Assembly: GCF_000428585.1 (NCBI RefSeq)
Contig: NZ_AUAF01000010.1
Coordinates: 1 to 64,000, forward strand
Source: Zooshikella ganghwensis DSM 15267
Lineage (GTDB): Bacteria > Pseudomonadota > Gammaproteobacteria > Pseudomonadales > Zooshikellaceae
DNA: 64,000 nt
Direction of reading: 5' to 3'
Part shown: piece after piece, positions 48,038-57,688 of the stretch
Layout: each line of letters starts with the position of its first letter
Numbering within the stretch: position 1 is the stretch's first letter
The notes under the pieces: model-generated
Told to the model about the DNA's origin: nothing
Seen by the model: the letters and a program-made list of their open reading frames with translations, nothing else
Database searches by the model: none
Translations under genes and position numbers: made by a program

Positions 48038-48179
48038 ACTTCTGACTCCCTTCTACTTCGCAACTTATTTGTTGTAAATAAACTATTCAGGGTAATAGTG
48101 CTCGCTAGACAAATGCGTACTCATTAATTACAGAGCAATTGCTCTAGCTGTTTTTATTGATGAAAAAAAGCACTTGTTG

Positions 48180-48953
48180 CTATGGTTTTGTTCCTTTATG
48201 CAACGCGACAATGCCTCCAGTCATGTTATGGTAACTGGTACGGACAAACCCGGCCTCTTGCATCATTCGCTCTAATGTTTCTTGATCAGGGTGCATGCGA
48301 ATAGATTCTGCAAGATAACGATAGCTCTCACTGTCATTGGTAATTAATTTACCTAGCAATGGAAGTACCGTAAATGAGTAGGCATCGTACATCTTACTCA
48401 TAACTGGGTTGTTGGTTTTAGAAAACTCAAGAATTAATAGGCGCCCACCAGGTTTTAACACCCTATGCATGGATTTTAGTGCTTCTTCTTTGTGAGTCAC
48501 ATTACGCAAGCCAAAAGCAATCGTAATACAGTCGAAAGTGTTATCGGCAAAGGGTAGCTTTTCAGCATCAGCTTGAACGTACTCAACATTACCGCAAATA
48601 CCGTGGTCAATGAGTCGGTCACGGCCTACTTTTAGCATTGAGTCATTGATATCCGCGAGCACTACTTGGCCATCCATGCCCACAAGGTTGGCAAATTTAC
48701 GGGTGAGATCACCTGTACCGCCAGCTATATCTAATACTTTATTGCCAGTACGTACACCACTTAGCTCAATAGTAAAACGTTTCCAGATACGATGAATGCC
48801 CATCGACATGAGATCATTCATCAAATCGTATTTCGGCGCTACAGAATGGAAAACATCAGCAACTAACTTAGCTTTTTCTGTCTCATTAACTTGCTTGTAT
48901 CCAAAATGGGTCGTGTTCTGTTGGCCATCTGATGGCTTATTATTTCCAGACAT
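48180..48953 (-). CDS. ubiE: Ubiquinone/menaquinone C-methyltransferase UbiE
   Basis: 257 residues. It has the UbiE signatures [17 protein letters not shown] and [16 protein letters not shown] (SAM loop), then [25 protein letters not shown] in two adjacent blocks and [10 protein letters not shown]. It adds the C-methyl group on the benzoquinol ring. It lies 142 bases upstream of ubiJ. Confidence 0.97.
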   Translation of the reverse strand: MSGNNKPSDGQQNTTHFGYKQVNETEKAKLVADVFHSVAPKYDLMNDLMSMGIHRIWKRFTIELSGVRTGNKVLDIAGGTGDLTRKFANLVGMDGQVVLADINDSMLKVGRDRLIDHGICGNVEYVQADAEKLPFADNTFDCITIAFGLRNVTHKEEALKSMHRVLKPGGRLLILEFSKTNNPVMSKMYDAYSFTVLPLLGKLITNDSESYRYLAESIRMHPDQETLERMMQEAGFVRTSYHNMTGGIVALHKGTKP

Positions 48954-49071
48954 ACGCGCCTCTATTGATGGAAAAATAAAATAGTTTTTGAGTAAAGGTA
49001 AAGATTTTCCTATAAAGAAGAAAGCTTATCTATACCATGATGGGGATAAATAAGGTGGAGACTAACGACCT

Positions 49072-49458
49072 TTACTCAATAAATTTAACAACACTAACAT
49101 CTGGGTCTCTGCTGGCGCCAGCCTGATGGAGCTGTTGCAGGTATGTGTCCCAGTATTTTTGCTGATGACAACATAAGTCGTATAAATAGTCCCAGGTATA
49201 CAGTCCACTATCATGGCCATCATCGAAGGTGATTTTTAGTGCATAATGACCAATAGGCTCAATTTGCTGTATGTTTACTAATCGCTTTCCTGTCTGTAAT
49301 ACAGCCTGGCCTTGACCATGACCACGCACTTCAGCTGAAGGGGATAATACTCTTAACAGTTCACACGATAATTCAAACTGCTCGCCACTGTCGTAGGAGA
49401 GACTTATTTTACGTGACTTTTTGTGGAGTTTGATATCAATCAGCAAGGGTGTATTCAT
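49072..49458 (-). CDS. DUF971 (GBBH-like N-terminal domain) protein
   Basis: 128 residues from the ATG at 49458 (MNTPLLIDIKLHKKS); the longer upstream frame lacks support. The domain matches DUF971, including LRVLSPSAEVRGHG near the middle and FDDGHDSGLYTWDYLYDLC at the end. DUF971 occurs in iron-sulfur contexts and at the N-terminus of gamma-butyrobetaine hydroxylase. In Pseudomonas this gene also follows hslU. The function is unknown. Confidence 0.85.
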   Translation of the reverse strand: MNTPLLIDIKLHKKSRKISLSYDSGEQFELSCELLRVLSPSAEVRGHGQGQAVLQTGKRLVNIQQIEPIGHYALKITFDDGHDSGLYTWDYLYDLCCHQQKYWDTYLQQLHQAGASRDPDVSVVKFIE

Positions 49459-49610
49459 AATGTTGCTGGTAGTTGTGCTTATTTCAGATGATAGTCCGCG
49501 TTGATTGTAGACTACTCCTAGGCATATTGGGAGAGAGGCGTTAGTGAGTATGCTTATCAATGCAGTGATGAGGAAACTTAGTAAGAAAGGCTAGAATATT
49601 TTTTTAAACG

Positions 49611-49645
49611 CCTGAATAAGCTCCAGTTTATAAAGCTTATTCAGG
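49611..49645. terminator. Long perfect hairpin after hslU
   Basis: CCTGAATAAGCT (49611-49622) and AGCTTATTCAGG (49634-49645) are perfect 12-bp arms about 30 bases after the hslU stop. On the minus strand only a short T stretch follows, so it is a terminator or an mRNA-stabilising stem. Confidence 0.65.
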
Positions 49646-49677
49646 TAGGGCATATTGTGCTTGCTTTCGTTAATTCG

Positions 49678-51018
49678 TTATAAAATGTAACGACTTAAAT
49701 CTTCATCTTGAGCAAGCTTGCCTAAGTGCTCATCAACATATTTAGCATCAATGGCAAGAGGCTTATCACTGTATTCGGTACTCAAGTCTGCAGCACTGAA
49801 GGAAATCTCTTCTAGTAACCGCTCCATTACGGTATGTAGACGGCGAGCACCAATGTTCTCGGTACTTTCATTGACGTGCCATGCTACTTCCGCAATACGA
49901 GTGATAGCATCTTTGGTAAATTCAACATTCAGGCTTTCAGTTGCAATAAGTGCTTGATACTGCTCTGTTAGTGAAGCATCAGGCTCTGTCAAAATACGCT
50001 CAAAGTCTTGAACTGTCAGCGCGTTAAGTTCTACTCGAATGGGCAGACGACCTTGCAATTCAGGTATCAAGTCTGAAGGCTTGGACAAGTGGAATGCACC
50101 TGATGCAATGAAAAGTATATGATCGGTTTTGATCATGCCAAACTTAGTGTTGATGGTGCAGCCTTCGATCAACGGCAGCAAGTCACGCTGTACTCCTTCA
50201 CGAGATACGTCAGCATTGCTGCCGGCAGAACGCTTGGCGACTTTGTCAATTTCATCAAGAAAGACAATACCGTTTTGTTCCACAGACTCAATGGCACTTG
50301 CTTTAAGCTCGTCTTCATTGACCAGTTTGGCAGCTTCTTCATCCTGCACTAACTTGAAGGCATCTTTAATCTTAAGTTTGCGCGCTTTTTTTCGGCCAGA
50401 AGACATATTTGAAAAAATGTTTTGTAGTTGGCTTGTCATTTCTTCCATACCTGGAGGAGCCATAATCTCAACACCTACAGGGGAATCTTTGACTTCAATT
50501 TCGATCTCTTTGTCATCCAACTCGCCTTCTCGTAATTTTTTCCGAAAGACTTGCCTTGTGCTTGAGCTTTCACGCTCTTTAGCGCTGTCTTCAAAGCTGC
50601 GGGCTGGAGGTAGTAGGGCATCAAGAATACGCTCTTCAGCTGCATCCAGTGCACGATGTTTTACCCGCTCCACTTCCTGTTCACGTTTCATCTTAATCGC
50701 AGCGTCTACCAGGTCGCGGATGATCGACTCAACATCGCGTCCCACATAGCCTACTTCTGTAAACTTGGTTGCTTCGACTTTAATAAAAGGGGCATTAGCC
50801 AGCTTGGCTAGACGGCGTGCAATTTCGGTTTTACCCACCCCAGTTGGACCAATCATTAAGATATTTTTAGGGGTAATTTCATTGCGTAGCTCAGCACTGA
50901 CTTGCATTCTACGCCAACGGTTACGTAGGGCGATGGCGACAGCTCGTTTGGCTTCAGCCTGGCCAATAATATGTTTGTCCAGCTCGTGAACAATTTCCCG
51001 TGGAGTCATATTAGACAT
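49678..51018 (-). CDS. hslU: HslU ATPase, HslUV protease
   Basis: 446 residues. AAA+ unfoldase with Walker [14 protein letters not shown], the pore motif GYVGRDVES, Walker [12 protein letters not shown], and the C-terminal tail LSRYIL that docks into HslV. The I-domain lies at about 110-245. It unfolds proteins for the HslV peptidase. It lies 78 bases downstream of hslV. Confidence 0.97.
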   Translation of the reverse strand: MSNMTPREIVHELDKHIIGQAEAKRAVAIALRNRWRRMQVSAELRNEITPKNILMIGPTGVGKTEIARRLAKLANAPFIKVEATKFTEVGYVGRDVESIIRDLVDAAIKMKREQEVERVKHRALDAAEERILDALLPPARSFEDSAKERESSSTRQVFRKKLREGELDDKEIEIEVKDSPVGVEIMAPPGMEEMTSQLQNIFSNMSSGRKKARKLKIKDAFKLVQDEEAAKLVNEDELKASAIESVEQNGIVFLDEIDKVAKRSAGSNADVSREGVQRDLLPLIEGCTINTKFGMIKTDHILFIASGAFHLSKPSDLIPELQGRLPIRVELNALTVQDFERILTEPDASLTEQYQALIATESLNVEFTKDAITRIAEVAWHVNESTENIGARRLHTVMERLLEEISFSAADLSTEYSDKPLAIDAKYVDEHLGKLAQDEDLSRYIL

Positions 51019-51096
51019 GGTAAACCTGTAATATCTAAAAAAGGTAAATCTTACTCACAATACGACGTGTCGTGCTTTTGTGCCCTGGTCTAGCGC

Positions 51097-51639
51097 TTAC
51101 TCACAATCAAGCTCTTCGATGGTGCGATTGTGGTTAGTGTAGATACAAATATCTCCAGCGATCTCCAGGCCTTTTTCAACAATATCCCGAGCGGATAATT
51201 CTGAGCTTTCCAACAGAGCACGAGCGGCAGACTGGGCGAATGGACCTCCTGAGCCAATGGCGATTAACCCATTTTCAGGCTCAACGACATCACCATTACC
51301 TGTGATAATGAGTGAGGCTTTAGCATCTGCAACCGCTAACAAGGCTTCTAAGCGTCTTAGTGCTCGGTCTGTACGCCAGTCTTTAGCGAGTTCGACAGCT
51401 GCTCGTACTAAGTGTCCTTGATGCTTTTCGAGTTGCGCTTCAAAACGTTCAAATAACGTGAAGGCATCTGCGGTTCCGCCAGCGAAACCCGCAATCACGT
51501 TGCCATTGTATAACCGTCTTACCTTGCGAGCATTTCCCTTTAAGACGGTATTGCCCAGTGTCACTTGGCCATCACCACCGATAACGACTTTACCGTTACG
51601 ACGTACAGACAGGATGGTAGTGCCTCGATACTGTTCCAA
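51097..51639 (-). CDS. hslV: HslV peptidase, HslUV protease
   Basis: 180 residues. It is a proteasome-beta-like N-terminal threonine peptidase: MEQYRG is removed to expose Thr in [27 protein letters not shown] and [14 protein letters not shown] are typical. It forms two stacked hexamers capped by HslU. No convincing sigma-32 promoter was found upstream by eye. Confidence 0.97.
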   Translation of the reverse strand: MEQYRGTTILSVRRNGKVVIGGDGQVTLGNTVLKGNARKVRRLYNGNVIAGFAGGTADAFTLFERFEAQLEKHQGHLVRAAVELAKDWRTDRALRRLEALLAVADAKASLIITGNGDVVEPENGLIAIGSGGPFAQSAARALLESSELSARDIVEKGLEIAGDICIYTNHNRTIEELDCE

Positions 51640-51894
51640 TGTGAACTCCTCTGATCTTGCATGGGTATAACGCTACCTGAACATTTTCGTGTTGCCTGAA
51701 AACTGTCAAAACCCTAGCTTGTGATTGGGGCGTAAGACTGGCACGGGCAAAGATACATTTCTCTTCAGTATAAGAAAGCTGCTGACTTCGGCTGTTTCAG
51801 TGCGTCATCATCGAGCCTGATCGCAGGCTCGGGTATGTTTTCAATATGGGGTAATTAAAGAATAATTCAAGGACAACATACGAGGGGGTAGTTG

Positions 51895-52473
51895 TTACTT
51901 TAGCTGGAGTGCAATAGAGTCAATATTCTGCTGTGCTAAATTGCCTTTAACACTCACCATTTGTTGCTTGTTTGCAAATGGTCCTACTTGTACTCGATAC
52001 CAGGTTTCCCCGTTGCGAATGTTAACGGGTTGGGTCTGAGCTGTTAGTCCAAGCAATATAAGTTCTGCACGTCGGCGGTCTGCATCTTGCCGATTTCTAA
52101 ATGATCCAGCCTGAAGAGCATACTGAGTCTGGGCAGCCTTTTCTGGAGGGTTAGGGGCTGGTGCTTGTTGTTCAGGCTGAGTTAATTTCGCAGGTAACAC
52201 TTCATTGTCTTCAACATTTTGTACAACTGTTTCAGACTCTGTGAGTAGTGTATAAAAGTCAAAGACAGCCTTAGATGGACTATCTGGCTGCTGCTCTGAG
52301 CTGGACTTGTTGCTGCTAGTGACAGTCTTGCGGATATCACTTGCATTAGGGACAAGCTTGATCAGAAAAGCTAAAAAGAGTCCAACAACAACACCTGTGA
52401 CTAACCAAGGGAGTCCAGAGGGGCGTGCTTGCTGGGTTTGTTTGGGTTTACGACTAGCACCGCGTTTTGCCAT
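51895..52473 (-). CDS. SPOR-domain protein, FtsN-like
   Basis: 192 residues. A basic cytoplasmic N-terminus (KRGASRKPKQTQQ), one transmembrane helix (LPWLVTGVVVGLFLAFLI), a Ser/Gln/Pro linker, and a C-terminal SPOR domain (YALQAGSFRNRQDADRRRAE onward, with WYRVQVGPFANKQQ). The layout matches the FtsN-like protein between argS and hslV in Pseudomonas. It binds denuded septal glycan. It is shorter than E. coli FtsN (319), and whether it carries the essential FtsN division motif is unclear. Confidence 0.85.
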   Translation of the reverse strand: MAKRGASRKPKQTQQARPSGLPWLVTGVVVGLFLAFLIKLVPNASDIRKTVTSSNKSSSEQQPDSPSKAVFDFYTLLTESETVVQNVEDNEVLPAKLTQPEQQAPAPNPPEKAAQTQYALQAGSFRNRQDADRRRAELILLGLTAQTQPVNIRNGETWYRVQVGPFANKQQMVSVKGNLAQQNIDSIALQLK

Positions 52474-52790
52474 AGTTTTTCGTTTCTTACTTACCTATGT
52501 GAAAAGATTATCAAAAAATTGAAAAAAGTCTTCCCTCGTTTACGAATTGAATGCCATATACAGAATCTACCATTTACTTGAGGTATATATAGTTTGTTAG
52601 CTTAATAGACTACATTTGTTGCAGCTGTATTCAGTTTGATTATTAAATTTTGAGGTATGTTATTCAGATAAGGCATTTGAGATGTATTCTAAAGGCAACA
52701 ACTAGTGTGCATTATGCCAAAGCTTATTTGAATAATCAGTAGCCGAGCACTAAAGTTGTTTTGGTGCCAAGATTCGGCTAGTATGCACGC

Positions 52791-52986
52791 GCTATGAAAT
52801 ATATTTTTGGTAAGACAATACAGAATTTTTATGGAGATGTTACGCCCATAGTTTATTACTGGGGGACATCTGCATTGCTGCCATTACGACGAGGCTTCTC
52901 ATTATTGCAGTTATGATGGCAAGCCTGTCGGTCTGTGCTCGTGGTATGTAACACAAGCCCGATTAGCATTGCTAATCGGGCTTTTT
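52791..52986 (+). ncRNA. Candidate structured small RNA or argS leader
   Basis: A 550-base gap without genes lies between the SPOR gene and argS. TTGTTT (52756-52761) and TAGTAT (52779-52784) are spaced 17 bases and could form a sigma-70 promoter. A hairpin follows (AGATGT at 52835-52840 against ACATCT at 52866-52871, with CCC/GGG inside). A strong terminator (AGCCCGATTAGC, ATT, GCTAATCGGGCT, T run) at 52956-52986 ends about 38 bases before argS. A transcript of about 200 bases would result. A 6-codon ORF (MEMLRP) lies at 52831-52851. No Rfam family is recognised. Confidence 0.45.
52956..52986 (+). terminator. Strong terminator immediately upstream of argS
   Basis: A 12-bp perfect GC-containing stem with a 3-base loop and T run. 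No plus-strand gene precedes it in the gap, so it must end either an unannotated RNA or an argS leader transcript. Confidence 0.88.
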
Positions 52987-53023
52987 GCTTATGCATCTGG
53001 TAATAGCAAACAAAGGAAATCTG

Positions 53024-54766
53024 ATGAACATTCGCCAGTTTTTAGAATCCGAAGTTAGCCGGGCGTTAGTTGCCGCTGGGGCACCAGAGGGGACTCAAGC
53101 AATGGTACGAACCAGCTCGCGATCCAGTTTCGGTGACTATCAGGCTAATGGGGTAATGGGTGCAGCTAAAAAGCTTGGCAAGAATCCTCGTGAACTGGCT
53201 GAAGATGTGATTCGACAACTCAGTTTGGCTGATGTGGCTGAAAAGATAGAGATTGCGGGTCCTGGCTTTATTAATGTCTTTTTGAAGCCTGAATGGATGC
53301 AGCAGCAGCTTCAACAGTGGATCGCAGATCCTAGAGTCGGTGTGCCTAAAGCAGATAAGTCAAAGACGATTGTCATTGACTACTCTTCGCCTAACTTAGC
53401 GAAAGAAATGCACGTTGGTCATTTACGTAGCACAATCATTGGTGATGCGGTAACACGAGCCTTTGAATTTTTAGGTCATAAAGTCGTTCGACAAAATCAC
53501 GTGGGTGACTGGGGTACCCAATTTGGAATGTTGATCGCCTATATGGAACGGCTTGCAGCAGAAAATCCTGATGCAGTTTCTATGGAGCTATCTGACCTGG
53601 AAACATTTTACCGGGATGCGAAAAAGTCCTTCGATGAAGATCCTGAGTTTGCTGAAGTGGCGCGTGAGTATGTTGTTAAGCTGCAAAGTGGTGATGAACA
53701 CTGTAAAAAACTTTGGGAAAAATTCATTGATATCTCACTGAACCATAGTGAAGAAATATATCATCGACTTAATGTGTCGTTGACTCGCGATGATGTTATG
53801 GCAGAAAGCGCCTATAACGATGATTTGCCTAATGTCATTAAGTTGCTTGAAGAAAAAGGCCTGCTGACAGATGACCAAGGGGCTAAAGTTGTCTTTTTGG
53901 AAGAGTTTAAAACCAAAGATGGCGAGCCTATGGGAGTCATTATTCAGAAGAAAGATGGTGGCTTTTTATATTCAACAACGGATTTGGCTGCTATCCGTTA
54001 TCGTTGCCATACTCTGCATGCTGACCGCGTTCTGTATTATGTGGATGCTCGCCAGGCACAGCATTTTGAACAGGTTTTCACAATTTGTAAGAAGGCTGGG
54101 TTTTCAACAGCACGCTGCTCACTTGAGCACCATGCGTTTGGCATGATGCTAGGAGATGATGGTAAGCCCTTTAAAACCAGAGCGGGTGGTGTTGTAAAGC
54201 TTGCCGAGTTACTCGATGAAGCGGAAGACCGTGCAGCTACACTGATAGCTCAGAAAAGCCCTAACTTAGACGAAGAACAAAAAGTAGACGTTATTCGTGC
54301 TGTGGCAATGGGAGCAATTAAGTACGCTGACCTTTCTAAGAACCGTACCAGTGATTACATTTTTAACTGGGACAATATGCTGGCGTTTGATGGTAATACA
54401 GCACCTTATATTTTGTATGCATATACTCGTGTGAAAAGTATCTTCCGTAAAGCGGGTGTTCAACTGGAAGAGTTATCTGGTGAATTAGCTGTTTTAGCAC
54501 CAGAAGAGCGCACTTTAGCTATGAAGCTTATGCAGTTTCATGAAACCCTTGATGTCATGGTAACTGAAGGTCAGCCACACTTGTTGTGTGGTTACCTATA
54601 TGATGTAGCGGGTACCTTTATGACGTTTTATGAAGCTTGCCCAGTTAATAAGCCAGGTGTGGAAGAAGCAACTAAGCAGAGCCGCTTACTGCTTTGTGCG
54701 CTGGTAGCTAATACCCTTAAAGCAGGGCTTGACGTGCTGGGTATTGATACTGTGGAGCAAATGTAA
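53024..54766 (+). CDS. argS: Arginyl-tRNA synthetase
   Basis: 580 residues from the ATG at 53024 ([15 protein letters not shown]), with AAAGGAAA just upstream; a longer in-frame start at 52985 lies next to the terminator and is rejected. It is class I: the HIGH-type motif is in [20 protein letters not shown] (HVGH), and the N-terminal ArgRS additional domain and the C-terminal DALR anticodon domain are present. It charges tRNA-Arg and needs the tRNA for activation. Confidence 0.96.
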   Translation: MNIRQFLESEVSRALVAAGAPEGTQAMVRTSSRSSFGDYQANGVMGAAKKLGKNPRELAEDVIRQLSLADVAEKIEIAGPGFINVFLKPEWMQQQLQQWIADPRVGVPKADKSKTIVIDYSSPNLAKEMHVGHLRSTIIGDAVTRAFEFLGHKVVRQNHVGDWGTQFGMLIAYMERLAAENPDAVSMELSDLETFYRDAKKSFDEDPEFAEVAREYVVKLQSGDEHCKKLWEKFIDISLNHSEEIYHRLNVSLTRDDVMAESAYNDDLPNVIKLLEEKGLLTDDQGAKVVFLEEFKTKDGEPMGVIIQKKDGGFLYSTTDLAAIRYRCHTLHADRVLYYVDARQAQHFEQVFTICKKAGFSTARCSLEHHAFGMMLGDDGKPFKTRAGGVVKLAELLDEAEDRAATLIAQKSPNLDEEQKVDVIRAVAMGAIKYADLSKNRTSDYIFNWDNMLAFDGNTAPYILYAYTRVKSIFRKAGVQLEELSGELAVLAPEERTLAMKLMQFHETLDVMVTEGQPHLLCGYLYDVAGTFMTFYEACPVNKPGVEEATKQSRLLLCALVANTLKAGLDVLGIDTVEQM

Positions 54767-54792
54767 GGTTTTTTACCGCTATATTTAGTCGT

Positions 54793-54820
54793 TAAAAAAG
54801 GGCCTAAAAAGGCCCTTTTT
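54793..54820. terminator. Bidirectional terminator, argS / priA
   Basis: An A run with GGGCCT, AAAA, and AGGCCC with a T run, placed between convergent argS and priA. The A and T tracts allow termination in both directions. Confidence 0.92.
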
Positions 54821-54829
54821 CTATTTTGC

Positions 54830-57097
54830 TTACATCATATCTTGTGGATCAATATCTACTGACCAGCGCAGTTTACGGGCAAGCTTAACCAGCATTTGGT
54901 TTCCACCCTCCAGTTGATGAACAGCAAAAGCAATGGCTGTATGCAGTGGTTGTCGAGCAGGGCTGCTAACGAGCATCTGCCATCGATACCAATTTTGTCG
55001 CTTTTCCATAGGGGCTGGTAGAGGCCCAAGCAACGTAACACCGAGTGGGCCATTTAAGTTATTGTGCTGCAAAAATTGGTTAATTAATTCTCGTAGTTGC
55101 AGCAGGAGCTGTTCTCCTTCTTCATGTTTTTTACACTCCACTCTAAATAATCCTATATAGCCATACGGTGGTAAACCGAGCTTTTCTCGCTCTGCAAGCA
55201 ATGTATTAGCAAAAGTGTCATAGCCTTCAGTAACTAAGCTATTTAAAATTGGGCTTTCGGGGTGATGGGTCTGTATGACTACTTCGCCTGCTAATGTGCC
55301 TCTTCCTGCTCGGCCTGCTACCTGTGTGATAAGCTGTCCCAGGCGCTCTAACCCCCGAAAATCACTACTGAATAGCCCTGAATCAGCATCTAGAATGGCA
55401 ACCAATGTTACTTTGGGGAAATGGTGGCCCTTTGCCAGCATTTGTGTGCCCACCAAAATAGCAGGTTCACCTTGGTGAATGTCCTTAAATAGTTGCTGTA
55501 AGCGGCTTTTCCCTCGAGTACTGTCACGGTCTATGCGAATAACAGGAGTAGGATCAAACTGTCCTATGAGAAAGTCTTCAATTCGCTCTGTGCCAGCACC
55601 AACAGGGAATAAGCTGGCAGTATTGCAGCGCCCACAGCGTTCTGGAATAGGCTGTTGGTAGTCACAGTGGTGGCAATGTAAATGGGCAGGCTGACGATGA
55701 ATGGTCAGGTGGGCATCGCAGTCAGGGCAGTCTGCAGCCCAACCACATTCATGACAGAGTAGTGTAGGTGCATAGCCTCGACGATTAATGAATATGAGTA
55801 CTTGCTGATCTTTTTCTAAGTGCTGTGTTATTTTTTGTTGTAATGCAGAAGATAATCCTGCCTGTAAAGTTTCACCTCTGATGTTAAGCAATTCTATGCT
55901 GGGTGGTTTGGCCATACCTGCCCGCTGATTCAGCCGTAAATGCCGGTAGCGGTGAGCCTTTGCATTATGAATGGTTTCTAAAGAGGGGGTGGCACTTCCC
56001 AATACAATCGGGATGTTAGCTTGTCTGGCTCGGTAAATGGCAATATCTCTGGCTGAGTAGCGTAAGCTGTCTTGCTGTTTATAAGAGGCGTCATGTTCTT
56101 CATCAATGATGATTAAGCCAGGTTTCGCGAGCGGGGTGAATACAGCAGAGCGAGTGCCAATAATAATGCCGGCGCGATAATCAATGGCCTTCTGCCAGGC
56201 AAGAAAGCGTTCACTGTCGTTTAGCCCTGAGTGAATAACGACAATGGGAACAGCAAAGCGCTGCTCAAAGCGGTGTAAGGTTTGTGGAGTTAAGCCAATT
56301 TCGGGGATAAGTACCAGTGCTTGCCTACCCGCTTTTAACGTATGCTCGATAAGTTGTAAATAGACTTCGGTTTTGCCACTGCCAGTGATCCCTTGCAGTA
56401 AAAAGGTTTGAAACTGTTGTGCGGCTTGCAGTATCTGTTGTACAACATGTGCTTGTTCGGGGTTAAGCGTTAAGGGTGCTTCATGCAGTATGCTTTGAGG
56501 CATAGTATGCAGTGTTGGCAGCTCTTCAAGAATACACTCAACCTCTCCTTTTTTTTCCAACGCTGAAAGTGTTTGGCTACTGACACCTAAACTTTTCAGC
56601 ATAGGCTCATGTAATCCCTTTAAGTGCTGTTTTAATAATTGCCAGGCGGCTAATTGTAGTTTGGCATTGCGCGCAATGTTGCTTGGTACCTCAGCGGCAG
56701 GATAGGTAAGACGCCATAACTTTCGAGTTTGTTGGGCTACTGGCTTACCTTGGCGCAGTGCGACGGGGATAGCAGTGCTCAGTGTTTCTCCTAGACTGTG
56801 ATGGTAGTAATGGGCTACCCACCGGCAAAGGTCCAGCAAGTCTCTAGGGATTATCGGCTGCTCATCCAGCACGTGTTCTGCATGCTTCAGGCTGCTTGGT
56901 GGTATATCTGTCTTAGTGGTAATCGCGATAAGGATGCCAATGAGTTTTCGAGGCCCAAAGGGCACTTTGAGTCGTATGCCTGGGGATAAAGCATCAATAC
57001 CAGATTTTGGAGGGAGGTAGTCAAATACTCTGCGTAAAGGGGTTGGCAAGGCAACCTGAAGATAGTGCGTTGACTCTGTCTTGGCGTAATTGCCCAT
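54830..57097 (-). CDS. priA: Primosomal replication-restart helicase PriA
   Basis: 755 residues. The N-terminal DNA-binding part is followed by the DEAD-like helicase: Walker A QGITGSGKTEVYLQ, Walker B IIDEEHDAS, and GSATPSLETI. The zinc cluster contains CHECGWAADCPDC and CHHCDYQQPIPERCGRC. The C-terminal helicase part shows RGTLAGEVVIQTHHP. It reloads the replisome at stalled forks. It is divergent from rpmE, as in relatives. Confidence 0.96.
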   Translation of the reverse strand: MGNYAKTESTHYLQVALPTPLRRVFDYLPPKSGIDALSPGIRLKVPFGPRKLIGILIAITTKTDIPPSSLKHAEHVLDEQPIIPRDLLDLCRWVAHYYHHSLGETLSTAIPVALRQGKPVAQQTRKLWRLTYPAAEVPSNIARNAKLQLAAWQLLKQHLKGLHEPMLKSLGVSSQTLSALEKKGEVECILEELPTLHTMPQSILHEAPLTLNPEQAHVVQQILQAAQQFQTFLLQGITGSGKTEVYLQLIEHTLKAGRQALVLIPEIGLTPQTLHRFEQRFAVPIVVIHSGLNDSERFLAWQKAIDYRAGIIIGTRSAVFTPLAKPGLIIIDEEHDASYKQQDSLRYSARDIAIYRARQANIPIVLGSATPSLETIHNAKAHRYRHLRLNQRAGMAKPPSIELLNIRGETLQAGLSSALQQKITQHLEKDQQVLIFINRRGYAPTLLCHECGWAADCPDCDAHLTIHRQPAHLHCHHCDYQQPIPERCGRCNTASLFPVGAGTERIEDFLIGQFDPTPVIRIDRDSTRGKSRLQQLFKDIHQGEPAILVGTQMLAKGHHFPKVTLVAILDADSGLFSSDFRGLERLGQLITQVAGRAGRGTLAGEVVIQTHHPESPILNSLVTEGYDTFANTLLAEREKLGLPPYGYIGLFRVECKKHEEGEQLLLQLRELINQFLQHNNLNGPLGVTLLGPLPAPMEKRQNWYRWQMLVSSPARQPLHTAIAFAVHQLEGGNQMLVKLARKLRWSVDIDPQDMM

Positions 57098-57417
57098 AAG
57101 TATATGATCAGTAAAGGTTTAAGAAGGCCGCTACAAAAAGTACATCATAACAGGCAAATTCTGTAAAAATGTAGTGCTATCGCTTTTGATGGTGGGTTAC
57201 TTTGCAGAATAAATAGTGAACAATGATGGTTGAAGGTTGCCAATACTTTACTTTCTGGTAAGATGCCCGGTCAGTTTTATTTAGGTGGTGTTGTATTTGT
57301 GCTGCCACCCTCTAGCATGCTTTAAGTGCTGATATATTATTTATAGTAAGTGCGGTGCCTGGCAACGAGTTTGTGTAAATGGTTCGGGTAGCGGCACACG
57401 ATACAAGAGGAAACGTC
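57098..57417 (+). promoter_or_regulatory. rpmE promoter and long structured 5' leader
   Basis: TTGCCA (57237-57242) and TAAGAT (57259-57264) with a 16-base spacer are a good sigma-70 promoter, leaving a leader of about 147 bases before rpmE. GGTGG and CCACC near 57282-57308 form a small stem within it. Gammaproteobacterial L31 mRNAs are known to carry autoregulatory leaders; I infer, but cannot show, that this is one. The priA promoter should also lie in this region. Confidence 0.55.
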
Positions 57418-57636
57418 ATGAAAGCAGAAATCCATCCAACTTATGAGGCGGTTGACATCACTTGTAGCTGTGGCAATGTCATTAAAACTAAGTCCACTGT
57501 CTGCAAAGATTTTAGCATTGAAGTATGCTCTGCTTGTCACCCGTTCTACACTGGTAAGCAAAAGATTCTTGATACTGGTGGTCGTGTTGAACGCTTCAAG
57601 AAACGTTTTGGTATGCGTACTACTCGCAAAGCATAA
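57418..57636 (+). CDS. rpmE: Ribosomal protein L31, zinc-binding form
   Basis: 72 residues from the ATG at 57418 ([18 protein letters not shown]), with AAGAGGAAA upstream. The zinc ligands are present: CSCG, and [14 protein letters not shown]. This is therefore the Zn-dependent RpmE, not the Zn-free YkgM type. The C-terminus FKKRFGMRT is typical. It is part of the 50S subunit in the inter-subunit bridge. It is followed directly by a terminator. Confidence 0.97.
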   Translation: MKAEIHPTYEAVDITCSCGNVIKTKSTVCKDFSIEVCSACHPFYTGKQKILDTGGRVERFKKRFGMRTTRKA

Positions 57637-57661
57637 TACCAACGCGCCAAGATTTTCAAAG

Positions 57662-57688
57662 AAGGTGCTGGTTATCAGCACCTTTTTT
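57662..57688 (+). terminator. rpmE terminator overlapping the next gene's start
   Basis: AAGGTGCTG, GTTAT and CAGCACCTT form a perfect 9-bp stem followed by a T run, 25 bases after the rpmE stop. The only plausible start codon of the following nuclease gene lies within the left arm. Confidence 0.9.
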
